Counted from the stretch's first letter, positions 1-10,923 are shown. The stretch is DNA of 64,000 bases from Aspidapion aeneum (GCA_963576565.1 OY755038.1:207797013-207861012); one strand, 5' to 3'. The notes: generated by a model from the sequence alone, not told the origin. Translations and numbers: made by a program.

Positions 1-195
1 AAAGTAGTAAAAAGTATAACTGTACCTACGTTCAGAACTTTAAAAATATAATTTGGTGAATGAACATTTCAGTAATTACATTGTTCCTTAGTTGAAACTG
101 AATGTTCTATAGCCTGGCAACACACGGGGAAAGTATAATACTATTTCTTCACATTTCTGGATTTAAACGATTTTGAAAATGCTCAATGCTTTTAG

Positions 196-312
196 TGCTA
201 CAAGAATGATACAGCCGAAAGTGCTACAAGTAGATGCACCTTTGAAAGCTGAACCTGTTGCGGAACCCCAGTCCACGGATATTTTTAATTTGCCAGAACC
301 AAAACGAGAAAG
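196..312 (+). CDS. Exon 1 in window of unidentified large CCCH-type gene (first tandem exon copy)
   Basis: This is an internal exon, with AG before it and GTAATA after it. It enters with one base of a split codon, encodes about 38 residues (core LKAEPVAEPQSTDIFNLPEP) and leaves with two bases (AG). The phase is therefore symmetric, so the exon can be skipped or repeated without breaking frame. Its peptide is clearly related to the next exon at 1788-1907: both carry an IQ...LQ...PLKAEPV core and end in a basic Glu-Arg. I infer an exon duplication. The acceptor tract is weak, and upstream coding exons must lie outside the window. No domain is recognised; the segment looks disordered and Pro/Glu-rich. 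Confidence 0.65.
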
Positions 313-1787
313 GTAATATTCGTGGTGCCGGGGAAAAATGAGATAAGTCCCTATTCTTAATGGTCGACTTGTCCCCTTTTTCCCCGGCATCACGGATATT
401 AAAAAAAGAAAAAAGTATTGCCTGAACCATCTTTGTTTTCAGAATACAGGGTATAAATATATTGGGAGTAGACTTAGAGTAAGAATTTTTTTTCTTACTC
501 TGAGGGAGTAGAAGAGCGGTTTAAATATTTTAAAAAATGTCACGTCGAAAATTAATATTTCAGGGTCAGTTTATTATTTTAATTTTATATTGTTTTTTTT
601 TGGGAGAGATTAGAAAATGTGTTTATTGTCGCATTTTTTTTTATTAAAAAGAGGACTTTAAGAAAACAAAATTAAAATAAAAACAGATTTGCGGGCAGTT
701 CCTTAAAAGGGGGGCAAGAAGACACCGGTGTTTCGTCCTCATTGGGGGTTATATTCGCGGACCGAAATGGGTCAAAATTGCATTATACATTAATTGTGTC
801 AGCTTAGGTGCCCATAAATTGGTAGATAATTTTTTTTTCGTGGTCTTTAAAAGTAACCCCTATTTATGGTTGCCAATTAAGTGCTAACTGTGGACTTGGC
901 CCAAAACTTTTAAAATTAACAGAACATGGGTACCGGTTCTTAAAAACACTAAACAGCTCTCTTACAACAACAAAACTGAATCTCGGGAAAGTGACCAATT
1001 ACCGACCAGCTCTGATATACGCCCCGCCCACCATAGCGTATATAACCTGCGCCCGCGACAGACTAACCAGTAACTACCAGTCTTCGAGAAGCCGACAAAC
1101 AGTCAACATCTTCTGAAGATGCCATCCACTCGAAATGGCGAAACGTCGAGAACGAATTTTCAACGACGACGGCCGAACAGCCCGAACGCACACCCACCAT
1201 TTGACGGCGAAATGTTTAGCGTCATAACTCGAAAACCATTCGTCTGACAAAAAACTTTACAATAACGTTTCTATAGGAAATTTTATTGTCTAAAACATTT
1301 TTTTTTATGTACAGGGATCAAATAATAAAACCTTCTCGTGCACACTAAATTCAAGACGGCGGGGTTAGCCGGCACACCCCCCCCCCCGCCACGGTCGAAT
1401 ACTCAATTTTTTTTAGGACTTCAATGTGAACATCATATGTCAAAATCGCGACTACACCACCTTTTTCAAGCTGGGGGGTATTCTTTTTCGCTTTAATCAC
1501 TGGGCTATTATGGATAACTGTATATTTTATGCAGAGACAATTAGAATTTTACCTTTAATTTTATACCAGCGGTTAGTTAGGAAATATGTTTATTTCATTT
1601 AAAATTCACAAAAGTGTAACTGCGTATGGCAAGGATTATACTGCCTTCAATTTTTTTAATTTATAATTGTCGCCCGGTATATTTTAATATTGAATTGAAA
1701 TGAACCTTTCTACTAAATGGTTTCTTGTGAAAATATTTAAGACTATTATAAAACAAGATTAAAAACCACCTGTTCTGTATGTTTTAG
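313..1787. other. Intron 1: AT-rich with a GC-rich TATA/hammerhead-like patch
   Basis: Mostly AT-rich sequence without open frames. A GC-rich patch at about 1010-1230 has a TATATAA (1039-1045), then a hammerhead-like motif (1109-1151); it resembles the promoter and terminal-repeat region of Penelope-like elements. A C run lies near 1376-1387. Confidence 0.5.
1109..1151 (+). ncRNA. Hammerhead-ribozyme-like motif (minimal, palindromic stem III)
   Basis: Stem I UCUU/GAGA (1109-1112 with 1148-1151), core CUGAAGA (1113-1119), stem II GCCAU/AUGGC (1121-1125 with 1135-1139), GAA (1140-1142), self-complementary ACGU (1143-1146) and C17 at 1147. All conserved core bases are present, but one extra U (1120) separates the core from stem II. 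Minimal hammerheads with tiny palindromic stem III, working as dimers, are known in Penelope-like elements. Activity is unproven. Confidence 0.5.
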
Positions 1788-1907
1788 TATCTCGAAAACG
1801 ATACAGTTGAATATGCTACAAGAAACAGAACCTTTAAAAGCTGAACCAGTACAATCTCAATCAATTTTGACGGATCTTTATGGGCCGCCTGAACGGCGAG
1901 CAGAAAG
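1788..1907 (+). CDS. Exon 2 of the unidentified gene (second tandem exon copy)
   Basis: The acceptor TGTTTTAG precedes the exon and the donor GTAAAA follows. It enters with one base and leaves with two (AG), the same phase as exon 1, and encodes about 39 residues including MLQETEPLKAEPVQSQS. The similarity to exon 1 in sequence, length and phase supports tandem duplication. Joined to exon 3 the split codon reads AG+G (Arg), with no stop. Function unknown; likely a disordered N-terminal region. Confidence 0.7.
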
Positions 1908-1952
1908 GTAAAATAATTATATTTTTGACGTTGTGTTGTGAGTACTACTATA

Positions 1953-2477
1953 CAGTGTGTTTCATAATATATGCGAAGGACTTCAGGATGTAATAGCTCG
2001 TCCAAAAATATAAAAAAAGTTTATCCTCTATAATGCACCATTTTCGAGATACAGATAAAAGTTGTTTTTTCTCGAAAACGATCGACTCTAGAACTTATGG
2101 CCAAAGTACCTTTTTTGTGTAGAAAACATTGGCGGTTCAAATGGGCGTCTCAAAATTATACTTTTTCCAGTAGCGTAGAAGTTGGGGAGAAAAACACCCA
2201 CTATCTCTTTAAAACCTCCACCAATTATGACTTGAAAAAAATCTTTTCCGCACAAAACATAGCTTCTTTTGAGTAGAAAATGTTTACGAAAGCTGTTTTC
2301 TGTGCGATAAACGGTTTCGGAGAGTTTCGCAAAAAACAATTTTTTTTGTTCAATTTCAACACCCTGTATCTCGAAAATGGTGCATTTTAGAGCGTAAGTT
2401 ATAAGAAAGTTTTTTTCATATTTTTGGAAGAGCTATCATATCCTGAGGTCCTGCGCATATATTATGAAACACCCTGT
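1953..2477. mobile_element. Tc1/mariner-like MITE with long TIRs
   Basis: Begins CAGTGTGTTTCATAATATAT and ends with the inverse of CAGGGTGTTTCATAATATAT. The inverted arms continue inward past GTATCTCGAAAATGGTGCAT for more than 100 bp. TA flanks both ends. No transposase frame. Confidence 0.75.
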
Positions 2478-2559
2478 ATATTATACAGGGTGAGTCATAA
2501 GCTGATGAAAAAATGAAGAAGGGTGATTTGAAGACTAAAAGTGTATATCATCATAGGTA

Positions 2560-2766
2560 CAGTCGGGGACTTTTTAAATTGCCGTTTTATTTTCTTTCTG
2601 TCAAAATTAATCCATTAAAGAAACCAAAAAAAATAATATTTTAAATATGTATGTATACAGACAGAGGTAAGGTTCACAATTTTTTTGTTTTGGTTCAAAC
2701 TACTTTTCCGAATTTCATATAGGAATTTTTTGTTTCCAGGGCGGCAATTTAAAAAGTCCCCGACTG
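2560..2766. mobile_element. TA-flanked MITE, family CAGTCGGGGAC (copy 1)
   Basis: 207 bp with TIR CAGTCGGGGACTTTTTAAAT at both ends and TA on each side. Copy 2 (2957-3150) is the same family in opposite orientation 190 bp away. Confidence 0.75.
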
Positions 2767-2910
2767 TACATAAACGCTTAGTTGCGGAGCTACAGGGCGT
2801 TAAAATGTTGCCCGCCCCTAATTTTTTTTATGATGCGCTGCTTGTTCTTTAATATTTGGTACAAGATCAGATTTATTTACAATTTTAGAAAGACGGGTCT
2901 ACTTTTGGCG

Positions 2911-4133
2911 AATCTGAGGACACGGAGTGCCTCGCCAAGTTCGCACAACTGTTGTACAGTCGGGGACTTTTTAAATTGCCGCCCTGGAAAATAAAAAAAT
3001 TCGGAAAAGTAGTTTAAACCAAAACAAAAATTGTGAACCTTACCTCTGTTTGTATACATACATATTTAAAATTTTATTTTTTTTAATTTTTTTAATTGAT
3101 TAATTTTGACAGAAAAAAAACAACACGACAATTTAAAAAGTCCCCTACTGTACCATCTTTTCTTGAAACATTTCAGCCCATATTTACGAATCTCAAACTT
3201 TGCACAATCGTAGATCTTCATAGATTTAACAACCGTTTCAAGTTTCATGGACTTCCATAGATTAGTAAAGTAGTTACAGAATTTCAAAAAACGTCGAAAT
3301 TGCAACTCACTCACTCATGTATAGATCATCAAAATTCTACTGTAATTCCAGACATGCTACAAACCTGAAATTTGGCAGACTAATAGAAATTATGACCGAA
3401 CCCCTGGAAAAAAAACAAAAGTTTAACTTACTCCCCTCCTCTATACATGTAAAGTAATGTAAAAATAACATTGTACACTTCCAGAAACGGTAGAAAGCTG
3501 AGCTTTGGTAGACTGATAGGAACTATAATAAAATTATAGGAAAAAATTGAAAAACACCAAAATTTTAATTTACTTTCCTCTCCTACACATATAAAGTTAT
3601 GTAAAAGTAACTGTCTACTTCCAGAAACGCTAGAGAGCTGAGCTTTGGAAGGCTGATAAGCTATGATAAAACCATGAGAAAAAATAAAAAATCCTCAAAA
3701 TTTTAAATAAGGCATTGCAAAAGTTTTAAAAAATATTCCGCATATTTTACTACTTTAAAAATGTATTATTATTCAATTCCTTTAAAAAAGAAGTAAAATC
3801 ATAACAAAAACATTTCATGTAAAAAAAGCCAAGTACGCGAAAATGGTATTCCGTAAAAAGAATTAAGATACAAGTAAAGCCAAGTTCTCCAATACAAATT
3901 TCAAAATGAAAGAATCTTAGTAGTTTGGAAATGTTTTCTAAACTTTGGCTATTACTCTTAGGCACAGTGCTAAATTGAACACCAAGAAGTTTGGCTGTAA
4001 TAGCAAAGTTAAAAAAAAACATTTCCAAACTAGTATTTGTATTGGAGAACTTGGCTTTACTTTTATCTCAATTCTTTTTACGGAATACCAATTTCGCGTA
4101 CTTGGCTTTTATTACATAAAATATTTTTGTTTT
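2911..4133 (+). mobile_element. Repeat R1, copy a (Helentron-like?, interrupted by a MITE)
   Basis: Order: a TCTG...GCACGGAGTGCC head with hairpin potential, ACCATCTTTTCTTGAAACAT, a unique stretch, about two units of a roughly 140-bp minisatellite (ATGTAAAGTTATG...CCACTTCCAGAAACG...AGAGCTGAGC, 3430-3700), then an inverted-repeat tail (AAAAGCCAAGTACGCGAAA at 3820 against its inverse near 4110). The same order occurs in copies b and c. Non-autonomous Helitron/Helentron (DINE-type) elements have such hairpins and internal minisatellites; this assignment is inferred. Confidence 0.6.
2957..3150. mobile_element. TA-flanked MITE, family CAGTCGGGGAC (copy 2), nested in R1
   Basis: 194 bp, same TIR as copy 1, TA on both sides. 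It interrupts an R1 repeat at ...CTGTACCATC; the uninterrupted sequence is present at 22350-22366 and 61032-61048, which acts as an empty-site control for TA duplication. Confidence 0.8.
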
Positions 4134-4298
4134 GATTCTGTAGTTAAAAAATATGAATAAAACTAAACCTCATGTCAAACTTATTAGCAGATTACGGGCA
4201 ACTATTGGTAATTTTTACGTCCGATTTAATAGGTTTTTCAGCAAAAAAGTATGGACGACCAAATACATGGACAGAGGTGGTGTGCAGCTTTCCTCTAG

Positions 4299-4375
4299 GG
4301 ACAGTGTTATATCATGGGAAAGTGACGAAGAACCTCCTCTTAAACGACAACGTTTGGAAAGCTGTTCTTCTCTGG
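4299..4375 (+). CDS. Exon 3 of the unidentified gene (NLS-like segment)
   Basis: A 77-bp exon with a good pyrimidine tract (CTTTCCTCTAG) before it and GTAAGC after it. It enters with one base and leaves with one base. The peptide DSVISWESDEEPPLKRQRL contains an acidic stretch followed by PPLKRQR, which resembles a monopartite nuclear localisation signal. The outgoing phase fits exon 4 at 17321, so intron 3 is about 12.9 kb and is filled by the hAT/R1/BEL nest and a MITE. Confidence 0.75.
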
Positions 4376-5510
4376 GTAAGCTTTATATTACCAGAAAATG
4401 TAGCGTAAATTGAATATAAACCGAAATTTTGTTTTAACATTTTTATTGGTGCAGTAAATAAAAGTTTGAATACATCTTATTTTTCTACTTAATTTAAACT
4501 CATCGAAATGGTCTAGGGGACAAACTAATTGTAGTCTTTGCATATAAGTGAAACGACAAACACACGAATTTAAATTTCCCGCGCCGTGACAACGTGTTAG
4601 TGACGTAGGCAATATAGCCGCGCGGCTGACCAATGAGAAAGCAGCGTTGGAGTGACGTCACATGGGACGGTCTCTCGTTACGAAACCATTTTCAAGTATA
4701 CACGTATTTTATAGTAAGTCTGTTTTCAACCATGAATATTTGCGCAATCATAAATAATTACGCGGCTTAAATAATATAAATATTACTAATTAATGAAAAA
4801 TGAATTGGTAATTTGAAGTTAGATAAATATAAAAAAATAAAAAAATAGTAAAAATATACTCGTAATCTAAATAGTGTGAAAATTGGTTGGGTAGAGGTCA
4901 GGTTTTTTAGAAAAACTTTCTGTTAAATTACTGACTTATCGATTTATTTAAAATTATCTTCCGGGTCTCTTGGCCATCTGAATTTTTTTTATGTCAGTCG
5001 TAGACTTGGGGTCCAGGGGCGGCTAGTGCATAAGGGCTGCAGAGCTGCAGAACCCCCAAAATGTTCACATTATTTGACTATTTTTCAGCCGCTGCTATTT
5101 TTCTAATAATAATTATTTTATTTCTAAAATTATTGGAATGGCAGTATATTTTCGGTCCGGTGTTGGTATAGTAGGCCTTCAAATCGCGTACGCGTGTTGT
5201 GTATGACGCCGCGCGCCGTCGCCGAAGGCCAACGATTATAAACACACAGGATTGCTTATTTCCATTTAACTAATGTTAGCGTCGCTCAGCGAGACGAACA
5301 GTGTCTGCTTACGTCACCAGCGGACCAGTTGCTTTGTTTGTATTCAGAGTTCGTGTGATTTTAAGGTGTTTTTGACGTTTTTACCTCCGTTTTTTTGCGT
5401 TTTTTCATTTATTTGACGGTGTGGTTGGTTATTTAGGAGGTAAATCTGAGGGCACAGCCGTGCCTCGCCAAGTTCACGCGCCGTACCATCTTTTCTTGAA
5501 ACATTACTTG

Positions 5511-5923
5511 TGTTGGTGCAAGCAAGAAATTTCCTAATTTTCATTTTCTTTTCCTTTTCTGCGCGTTTAAAATAGTTTAAATTTTCGCGCTCTAAAATAT
5601 GCATATGGGGTTTCACGGCACCGGACACGTGGAAGACAAGCAGCGCCGCGATGAGTGCGCAAAGAACCACCGTCACAACAAGACACTAGCAAAATCACGT
5701 TCCCGAAAAAAGTGAATTTGAGGTGAAAAAACTGGACGTTTAAACGTCGACTGGAGCTGCAAGAGAGTCCGAGGTAGGTGCCTTTTCATATAAAATTCCA
5801 TATGTATCGTAACTTTCCATTTTCAATCGTCAATACCGACAGTTATTTTTAAATGTGCTTGTGAAGCCAATACCGGCGACCTATCGAAGGAAATTCCGTT
5901 ATTTTTCAGCCCTTGCACGCACA
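5511..5923 (+). repeat. 5' LTR of the BEL/Pao element
   Basis: 413 bp, starts TGTTGGTGCA and ends TTGCACGCACA. I compared it line by line with the 3' LTR and found no difference. It should contain the promoter, but no clear TATA box is seen; a CATATAAAAT lies near 5787. Confidence 0.93.
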
Positions 5924-6644
5924 TTTAATGGCCCTTCGACCCAAATTAATAGTTTTCCAAACTACCTAGACTCCTGTGGTTCAGCAATTTCCTACAAAAA
6001 TTCCAAATTTCTATTTTCTATTTCAAATTTCAAAATTTATTTCAATTTCAATTCGAAACAGACCATATTGTTTGACGGTGCCCGTTGGTGATATGTTCCT
6101 TCAAAGTTGATCGAACTGTTTATTACCGTTCAAAAATAGCTAGAGCCAATGCACATATTTCGTATAGTTTACTAGTTCATCAAAGAAAGTTGATCGCTTT
6201 GTTCATTACATTTTCAGTAAAAGTGGCGTCAATACGCCGAAAGTGAAAATTTTAAGGCGGTTCTTCCACCTACTTTTCTAATTATCGATTTTACAGGTGT
6301 CGCGTTAACGCGCAGGTGCAAGTGTCGCCGTCTTCGAATACCGTCGTTTGTTAAAAACTTTCAGACGGGACCGCTAGTCGTATGCACAGAGTGTGCGACT
6401 TGGAATCGAAAGGTGCGGGGTTCAATCCTTGGTGAGACATAAAAGTTTTTTTTTAAGGGATATGTTCAAATAATAACATACAGACAAACTTACAAACATT
6501 TCATTTCAAAATTTTCGAAAAAAGTTAATAAAATTAAAATAATAAAATTGTTTAAATTTTGCTAAAATTCGGGTTATATTTTAAGCTATATTTTAAGCAT
6601 TTTTTTGGGTAATTTTAAAAACAAATTAACTTTCAAAAACAAAA
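5924..6644 (+). other. BEL/Pao 5' leader with a tRNA-like segment
   Basis: Between the 5' LTR and the gag start. TGGCCC at 5929 could start a primer-binding site, but I cannot name the tRNA. At about 6366-6438 is a tRNA-like stretch with a good B-box (GGGTTCAATCC), a possible anticodon arm CGA-CTTGGAA-TCG and a degenerate A-box. Confidence 0.5.
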
Positions 6645-9600
6645 ATGTCTACGCAAAAACAGAAAAAACTTTGCGACAAAAGGCTTTTGAGCTTCAACCA
6701 AATGGCGGAAGCTCACGAGGTAGCTTTGAAAGCGAAGTCGGATACAGCGTTTCACTTTTTGTTTAAATCCAGATATGAAGACGTCGAAGAATGTCATGCT
6801 CAATTCTATAATTTTCATAACCAAATTATTGGCTCTCTCGAAGAGTTTAAACTTTCATTTGACGAGCAGGATAAAACTAGAAAAGACTTTGACAACCTTT
6901 ATTATGAATGTAAGGGTATTTACTACGACCTTTTTAGGGCCAACCCTGTCAATTACGTAGGCAACCCTAACCAACAAAATATTGTTCAGAGGTCAAATAC
7001 AAGATCATTTCCACAACCACGGTTGCCAATTTTCAATGGTAATTATAAAGACTGGCAACACTGGTTTGACTTATTTAAAGTCATGGTACATCAAAATTCT
7101 GATTTAAGTGATATAGAGAAATTTCAACAATTGCGGAGTTCTGTTCTGAATGAAGCCCTTTCTCTAGTAAAAACCATTCCCCTCGCAGATAGCAATTATC
7201 ACATTGCGTATGAAACCTTAGTAAAGAGGTATCAAAATAAACGAATTATTGCTACTACCGCTTTGAATGCTATTAACTTTCTTTCAACTAAATCCAGTTC
7301 TGGGAAAGAATTACGTTCCATGTTGGATACATTTTCTGAGAATCTAGCCATCTTAAATGAGCTTGGTTTTCCTACAAAAGAATGGGACTTTCTTACTTTT
7401 AACATGATGCTCTCAAAACTTGAAGTCAAGATGAGGACTGATTTCGAACTTTACTATAGTAGAGAGAAAAACAATTCAGAAATTCCGTCCTACACTGATG
7501 TTTACACGTTTATAGAAAATCATTGCGTTGCGCTCGAATCTGTAGTGCAAATGCCCAGTTTTAGTAGGCAAAATCAAACCCCTAGACAACCTCAAACTAC
7601 GCGTAATTCTCAACAGAACAGTTTTCAGAGAAACAGTTTTAATAATTTTAATTCACCTTCTGCTTTCAATACAACTATTTCAAATCAAAGTTCAAATTCA
7701 AGAAATCAACAAAATACTTTACAAAATAGCAATCAACGCAGCAACCCTCAAATACAAAATAATCAGAACAGAACTTTTAATCCAAAAATAAAATGTTACC
7801 TATGTTCTTCGAATCACGCATTATCGAAATGTATCGAATTTCAAAACAAAAGTCCACAGGAAAGGATGGGTTATGTTCGGCAGGTGAATCTATGTCAAAA
7901 TTGCTTACATTTTGCTCACCAGACCGTGAATTGCCCCTCCTCCTACAACTGCTTTACGTGTGGAGCTAGGCACCACAGTCTTCTTCACGTTCCACAACCA
8001 GTAGCGCCCTCTGTGAGTGTTAATTCTTATCCTCCAGAGAACGTTAATATTCCACTTTCCAATTCCAATAGCACCCCTATGTCAGGAAGCCATTCCACAA
8101 ACTGTCATGCGACAATGATTTCCAAAAATTCCACTTTTCTACTTTCTACCGTTGTAGCTGACATGTTAGACTCAAGGGGACATTACCAACCAGTTCGTAT
8201 CTTACTCGATTCTGCCTCAGAGGCAAACTTTATTTCAGAAAAATGTCTAAATCGTTTAGGTCTTTCGAAAAGCTTCTTTTCTACTTCTATTCAAGGCTTA
8301 AATCAAATGACATCTTCCAATACCAAAGGTAAGACGAAATGTCTTATCAAACCTCAAGGTCAAGCGGGACCTACCTTTGATTTTGAGGCTTTAGTACTTC
8401 CAAAACTTTGTACAGAGATTCCTTCTTGCGCTGTCGACTCGAGCAAGTGGAATCACTTTCGCAATATCAAACTTTCTGATCAAAACTTCCATATACCAAG
8501 TTCCATTGATGTCCTAGTAGGTTGTGAACTTTTTCCGCATCTCTTACAAGAGGGAGTTATCCACGGAGAGCGTGGACAACCTAGTGCTTTTAATAGCATC
8601 TTTGGCTATGTGCTGATTGGTAAAGTTGAAACTTCAAAGCAACAAAATCCACAATCACTCATAAGCTGTTACACTTCCATCGAACCATCTCTGGATATCT
8701 CCCTAGAGCGCTTCTGGGAGATAGAGCAGGTTCCACATAAGGTTCATCACAGTCCTGAGGATATTATGTGCGAAAAATTATTTTCACAATCAGTTTCACG
8801 CAACGAATCAGGTAGATTCGTCGTTCCATTACCTTTCATAAACTTAGAACCCCAGTTGGGTGACACCTATCCAATCGCTTTAAAACGTTTCAAGCTTCAG
8901 GAAGCTAGACTTCTCAAAGACTCAGCTAATTATCAAGCTTACAAAGATTTTATGCAAGATTATTTAGAAACTGGTCACATGATACCTATTCCTACGCCTA
9001 TATCTAAAGATGTCTTGGATAATTCCTACTTTATCCCTCATCACAGTGTCTGGAACACTGGGAAGATAAGAGTGGTCTTTGATGGGTCTCAACGTAGTCC
9101 CAGAGGTGTCTCACTCAACGAGACGTTGTGCGCAGGTCCTAAACTGCAAAATGATGTCCGTGAAATTTTACTTAATTTTCGAATTCATGCTGTAGCCTTT
9201 GTTACTGACATAGTAAAAATGTTCCGACAGATTTTAATTATTCCTGAGCACACGCGTTATCAAAATATTCTATGGAGATTTTCTGAGGATGATCCTGTCC
9301 AAACCTACTCCTTAAGAACAGTTGTTTATGGACTTAAGTCATCACCTTACTTAGCCATTCGTACTATACAAGAACTAGCTAAACTTGAGTCTGAAAGGTA
9401 TCCTAATGCTTCCAAGGTGCTTCTTAAAGACATTTACGTCGACGACGTGCTCACTGGGCAGGATTCTGTGGCCTCTGCCAAAGAACTTCAGTCGGAGTTA
9501 ATCTCCCTGTTGCGCCTAGGAGGGTTTGAACTTAAAAAATGGGCGAGCAACAGTCCGGAACTTCTCTCCTCATTCTCAGAATCAGAAACACAAATGTCCA

Positions 9601-10883
9601 TTCGTTTCGACAAATCCGAACCTAATTTTGTAAAAATATTAGGTCTCCAATGGAATCCTATCTCAGATTCGTTTACCTACTTGGTCGTACCAGAAGATAA
9701 ACCATGCACCAAGCGAGGTATCTTATCTCAAATCATGAAAATTTTTGATCCCTTAGGTTTCTGTTCTCCCGTTTCTTTACTTGCTAAGCATCTCATGCAA
9801 GATCTGTGGAAGGAGAAGCTGGACTGGGATTCTCAGCCTCCTCCGCATATCGTAAATGTTTGGAATCAATTTCGAACCGAACTTCCAAATCTTTCAAATA
9901 TTCATTTACCTAGACGCCTTTCCATTGATCAACCACGTAGCATTGAACTTCACGGCTTTTCAGACGCCTCTATGATAGGTTACGCGGCTACGGTCTATTT
10001 CAGAATGGAGTCAGTATCCGGAGAAATCCATACCTTTCTTGTAAGGGCCAAATCTAAGGTCGCACCAGTGAAAACAGTCAGTCTTCCGCGACTGGAGCTT
10101 CTTGGTGCCACTTTACTTTGCGACCTAATTTCCTTTATTCAAAACACTTATTCAGATATTCTTAACTTCAACCAAATCTATGCATGGTGTGATTCCCAAG
10201 TGGTTCTATGCTGGTTGGCGGCTTCACCTCACAGGTTTAAAACGTTTGTGGCAAACCGTATCTGTCACATTCAAGAAACCATTTCTCCTACGGCCTGGAA
10301 ATATATTCCATCAGCGCTAAATCCAGCCGACTGTGCTTCGCGCGGTCTTATGCCTAATCAACTTGTCAAACATGACTTGTATTGGGAAGGTCCTTGTTTT
10401 CTTAGGCTACCAAAAGAGAGCTGGCCTGATGATTTTCGCTGTCCAGACCCTCCGGAAAACGAGGTTATTCTGGAAGAACGAAAATCAGTATTTCAAACAT
10501 GCACAGTTGAACCACACATGCTTGATACTTTTCTTTCTCGTTACTCTTCCCTAGAGAAAATTCAACGCATAATTTCCTATATTTTTCGCCTTACCGAAAA
10601 GAAATCTAAATATCCTAACGAAAATATTGCCGAAGTAGAACTTCAACATTCTCTTATTGTTCTCGTTCGGCATGTTCAATGTTCCATCTTTGCTGATCTC
10701 ATTTCACGTTTGAATGACGCAAAGCTACTTCCTAAACAATTTCGTAAACTTTCACTTTTTCTAGATACACAAGGCTGCTTAAGAGTGGGGGGGTCGATTA
10801 CCACATTCTTCCGAACTCTCTTATTCAGCAAAACACCCTTTACTTTTACCACGTTCTCACCGTCTTACTCAACTTGTCATTGA
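6645..10883 (+). CDS. BEL/Pao gag-pol polyprotein, first part (gag, protease, RT, RNase H)
   Basis: A 1,412-codon frame starting at the first ATG after the leader. The N-terminal third is gag (DUF1759-type). Zinc knuckles follow, with CYLC from residue 384 and CQNC from residue 417. An aspartic protease has LDSASE at 521-526 (usual form D-S/T-G/A). The RT has motif A Asp near 855 (VTDIVKMF) and YVDD at 931-934. The RNase H-like motif HGFSDAS has its Asp near 1107. The frame leaves the family sequence after the G run at 10787-10793, so the last 30 or so residues are out of frame. All visible catalytic motifs are intact, fitting a young element. It acts in cytoplasmic virus-like particles in this family. 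Confidence 0.9.
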   Translation: MSTQKQKKLCDKRLLSFNQMAEAHEVALKAKSDTAFHFLFKSRYEDVEECHAQFYNFHNQIIGSLEEFKLSFDEQDKTRKDFDNLYYECKGIYYDLFRANPVNYVGNPNQQNIVQRSNTRSFPQPRLPIFNGNYKDWQHWFDLFKVMVHQNSDLSDIEKFQQLRSSVLNEALSLVKTIPLADSNYHIAYETLVKRYQNKRIIATTALNAINFLSTKSSSGKELRSMLDTFSENLAILNELGFPTKEWDFLTFNMMLSKLEVKMRTDFELYYSREKNNSEIPSYTDVYTFIENHCVALESVVQMPSFSRQNQTPRQPQTTRNSQQNSFQRNSFNNFNSPSAFNTTISNQSSNSRNQQNTLQNSNQRSNPQIQNNQNRTFNPKIKCYLCSSNHALSKCIEFQNKSPQERMGYVRQVNLCQNCLHFAHQTVNCPSSYNCFTCGARHHSLLHVPQPVAPSVSVNSYPPENVNIPLSNSNSTPMSGSHSTNCHATMISKNSTFLLSTVVADMLDSRGHYQPVRILLDSASEANFISEKCLNRLGLSKSFFSTSIQGLNQMTSSNTKGKTKCLIKPQGQAGPTFDFEALVLPKLCTEIPSCAVDSSKWNHFRNIKLSDQNFHIPSSIDVLVGCELFPHLLQEGVIHGERGQPSAFNSIFGYVLIGKVETSKQQNPQSLISCYTSIEPSLDISLERFWEIEQVPHKVHHSPEDIMCEKLFSQSVSRNESGRFVVPLPFINLEPQLGDTYPIALKRFKLQEARLLKDSANYQAYKDFMQDYLETGHMIPIPTPISKDVLDNSYFIPHHSVWNTGKIRVVFDGSQRSPRGVSLNETLCAGPKLQNDVREILLNFRIHAVAFVTDIVKMFRQILIIPEHTRYQNILWRFSEDDPVQTYSLRTVVYGLKSSPYLAIRTIQELAKLESERYPNASKVLLKDIYVDDVLTGQDSVASAKELQSELISLLRLGGFELKKWASNSPELLSSFSESETQMSIRFDKSEPNFVKILGLQWNPISDSFTYLVVPEDKPCTKRGILSQIMKIFDPLGFCSPVSLLAKHLMQDLWKEKLDWDSQPPPHIVNVWNQFRTELPNLSNIHLPRRLSIDQPRSIELHGFSDASMIGYAATVYFRMESVSGEIHTFLVRAKSKVAPVKTVSLPRLELLGATLLCDLISFIQNTYSDILNFNQIYAWCDSQVVLCWLAASPHRFKTFVANRICHIQETISPTAWKYIPSALNPADCASRGLMPNQLVKHDLYWEGPCFLRLPKESWPDDFRCPDPPENEVILEERKSVFQTCTVEPHMLDTFLSRYSSLEKIQRIISYIFRLTEKKSKYPNENIAEVELQHSLIVLVRHVQCSIFADLISRLNDAKLLPKQFRKLSLFLDTQGCLRVGGSITTFFRTLLFSKTPFTFTTFSPSYSTCH

Positions 10884-10923
10884 GTACACTCACAAAAGGT
10901 ACTGTCATCCCGGTCAAAAAACG

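Noticed and set aside
3750..4160. Paired plus/minus frames with shared peptide
   Set aside because: They come from the palindromic tail of R1, so both strands read alike.
5344..5676. 110-codon minus frame (and its twin at 12031-12336)
   Set aside because: Most of both lies in the identical LTRs; no known protein and the frame arises from LTR sequence.
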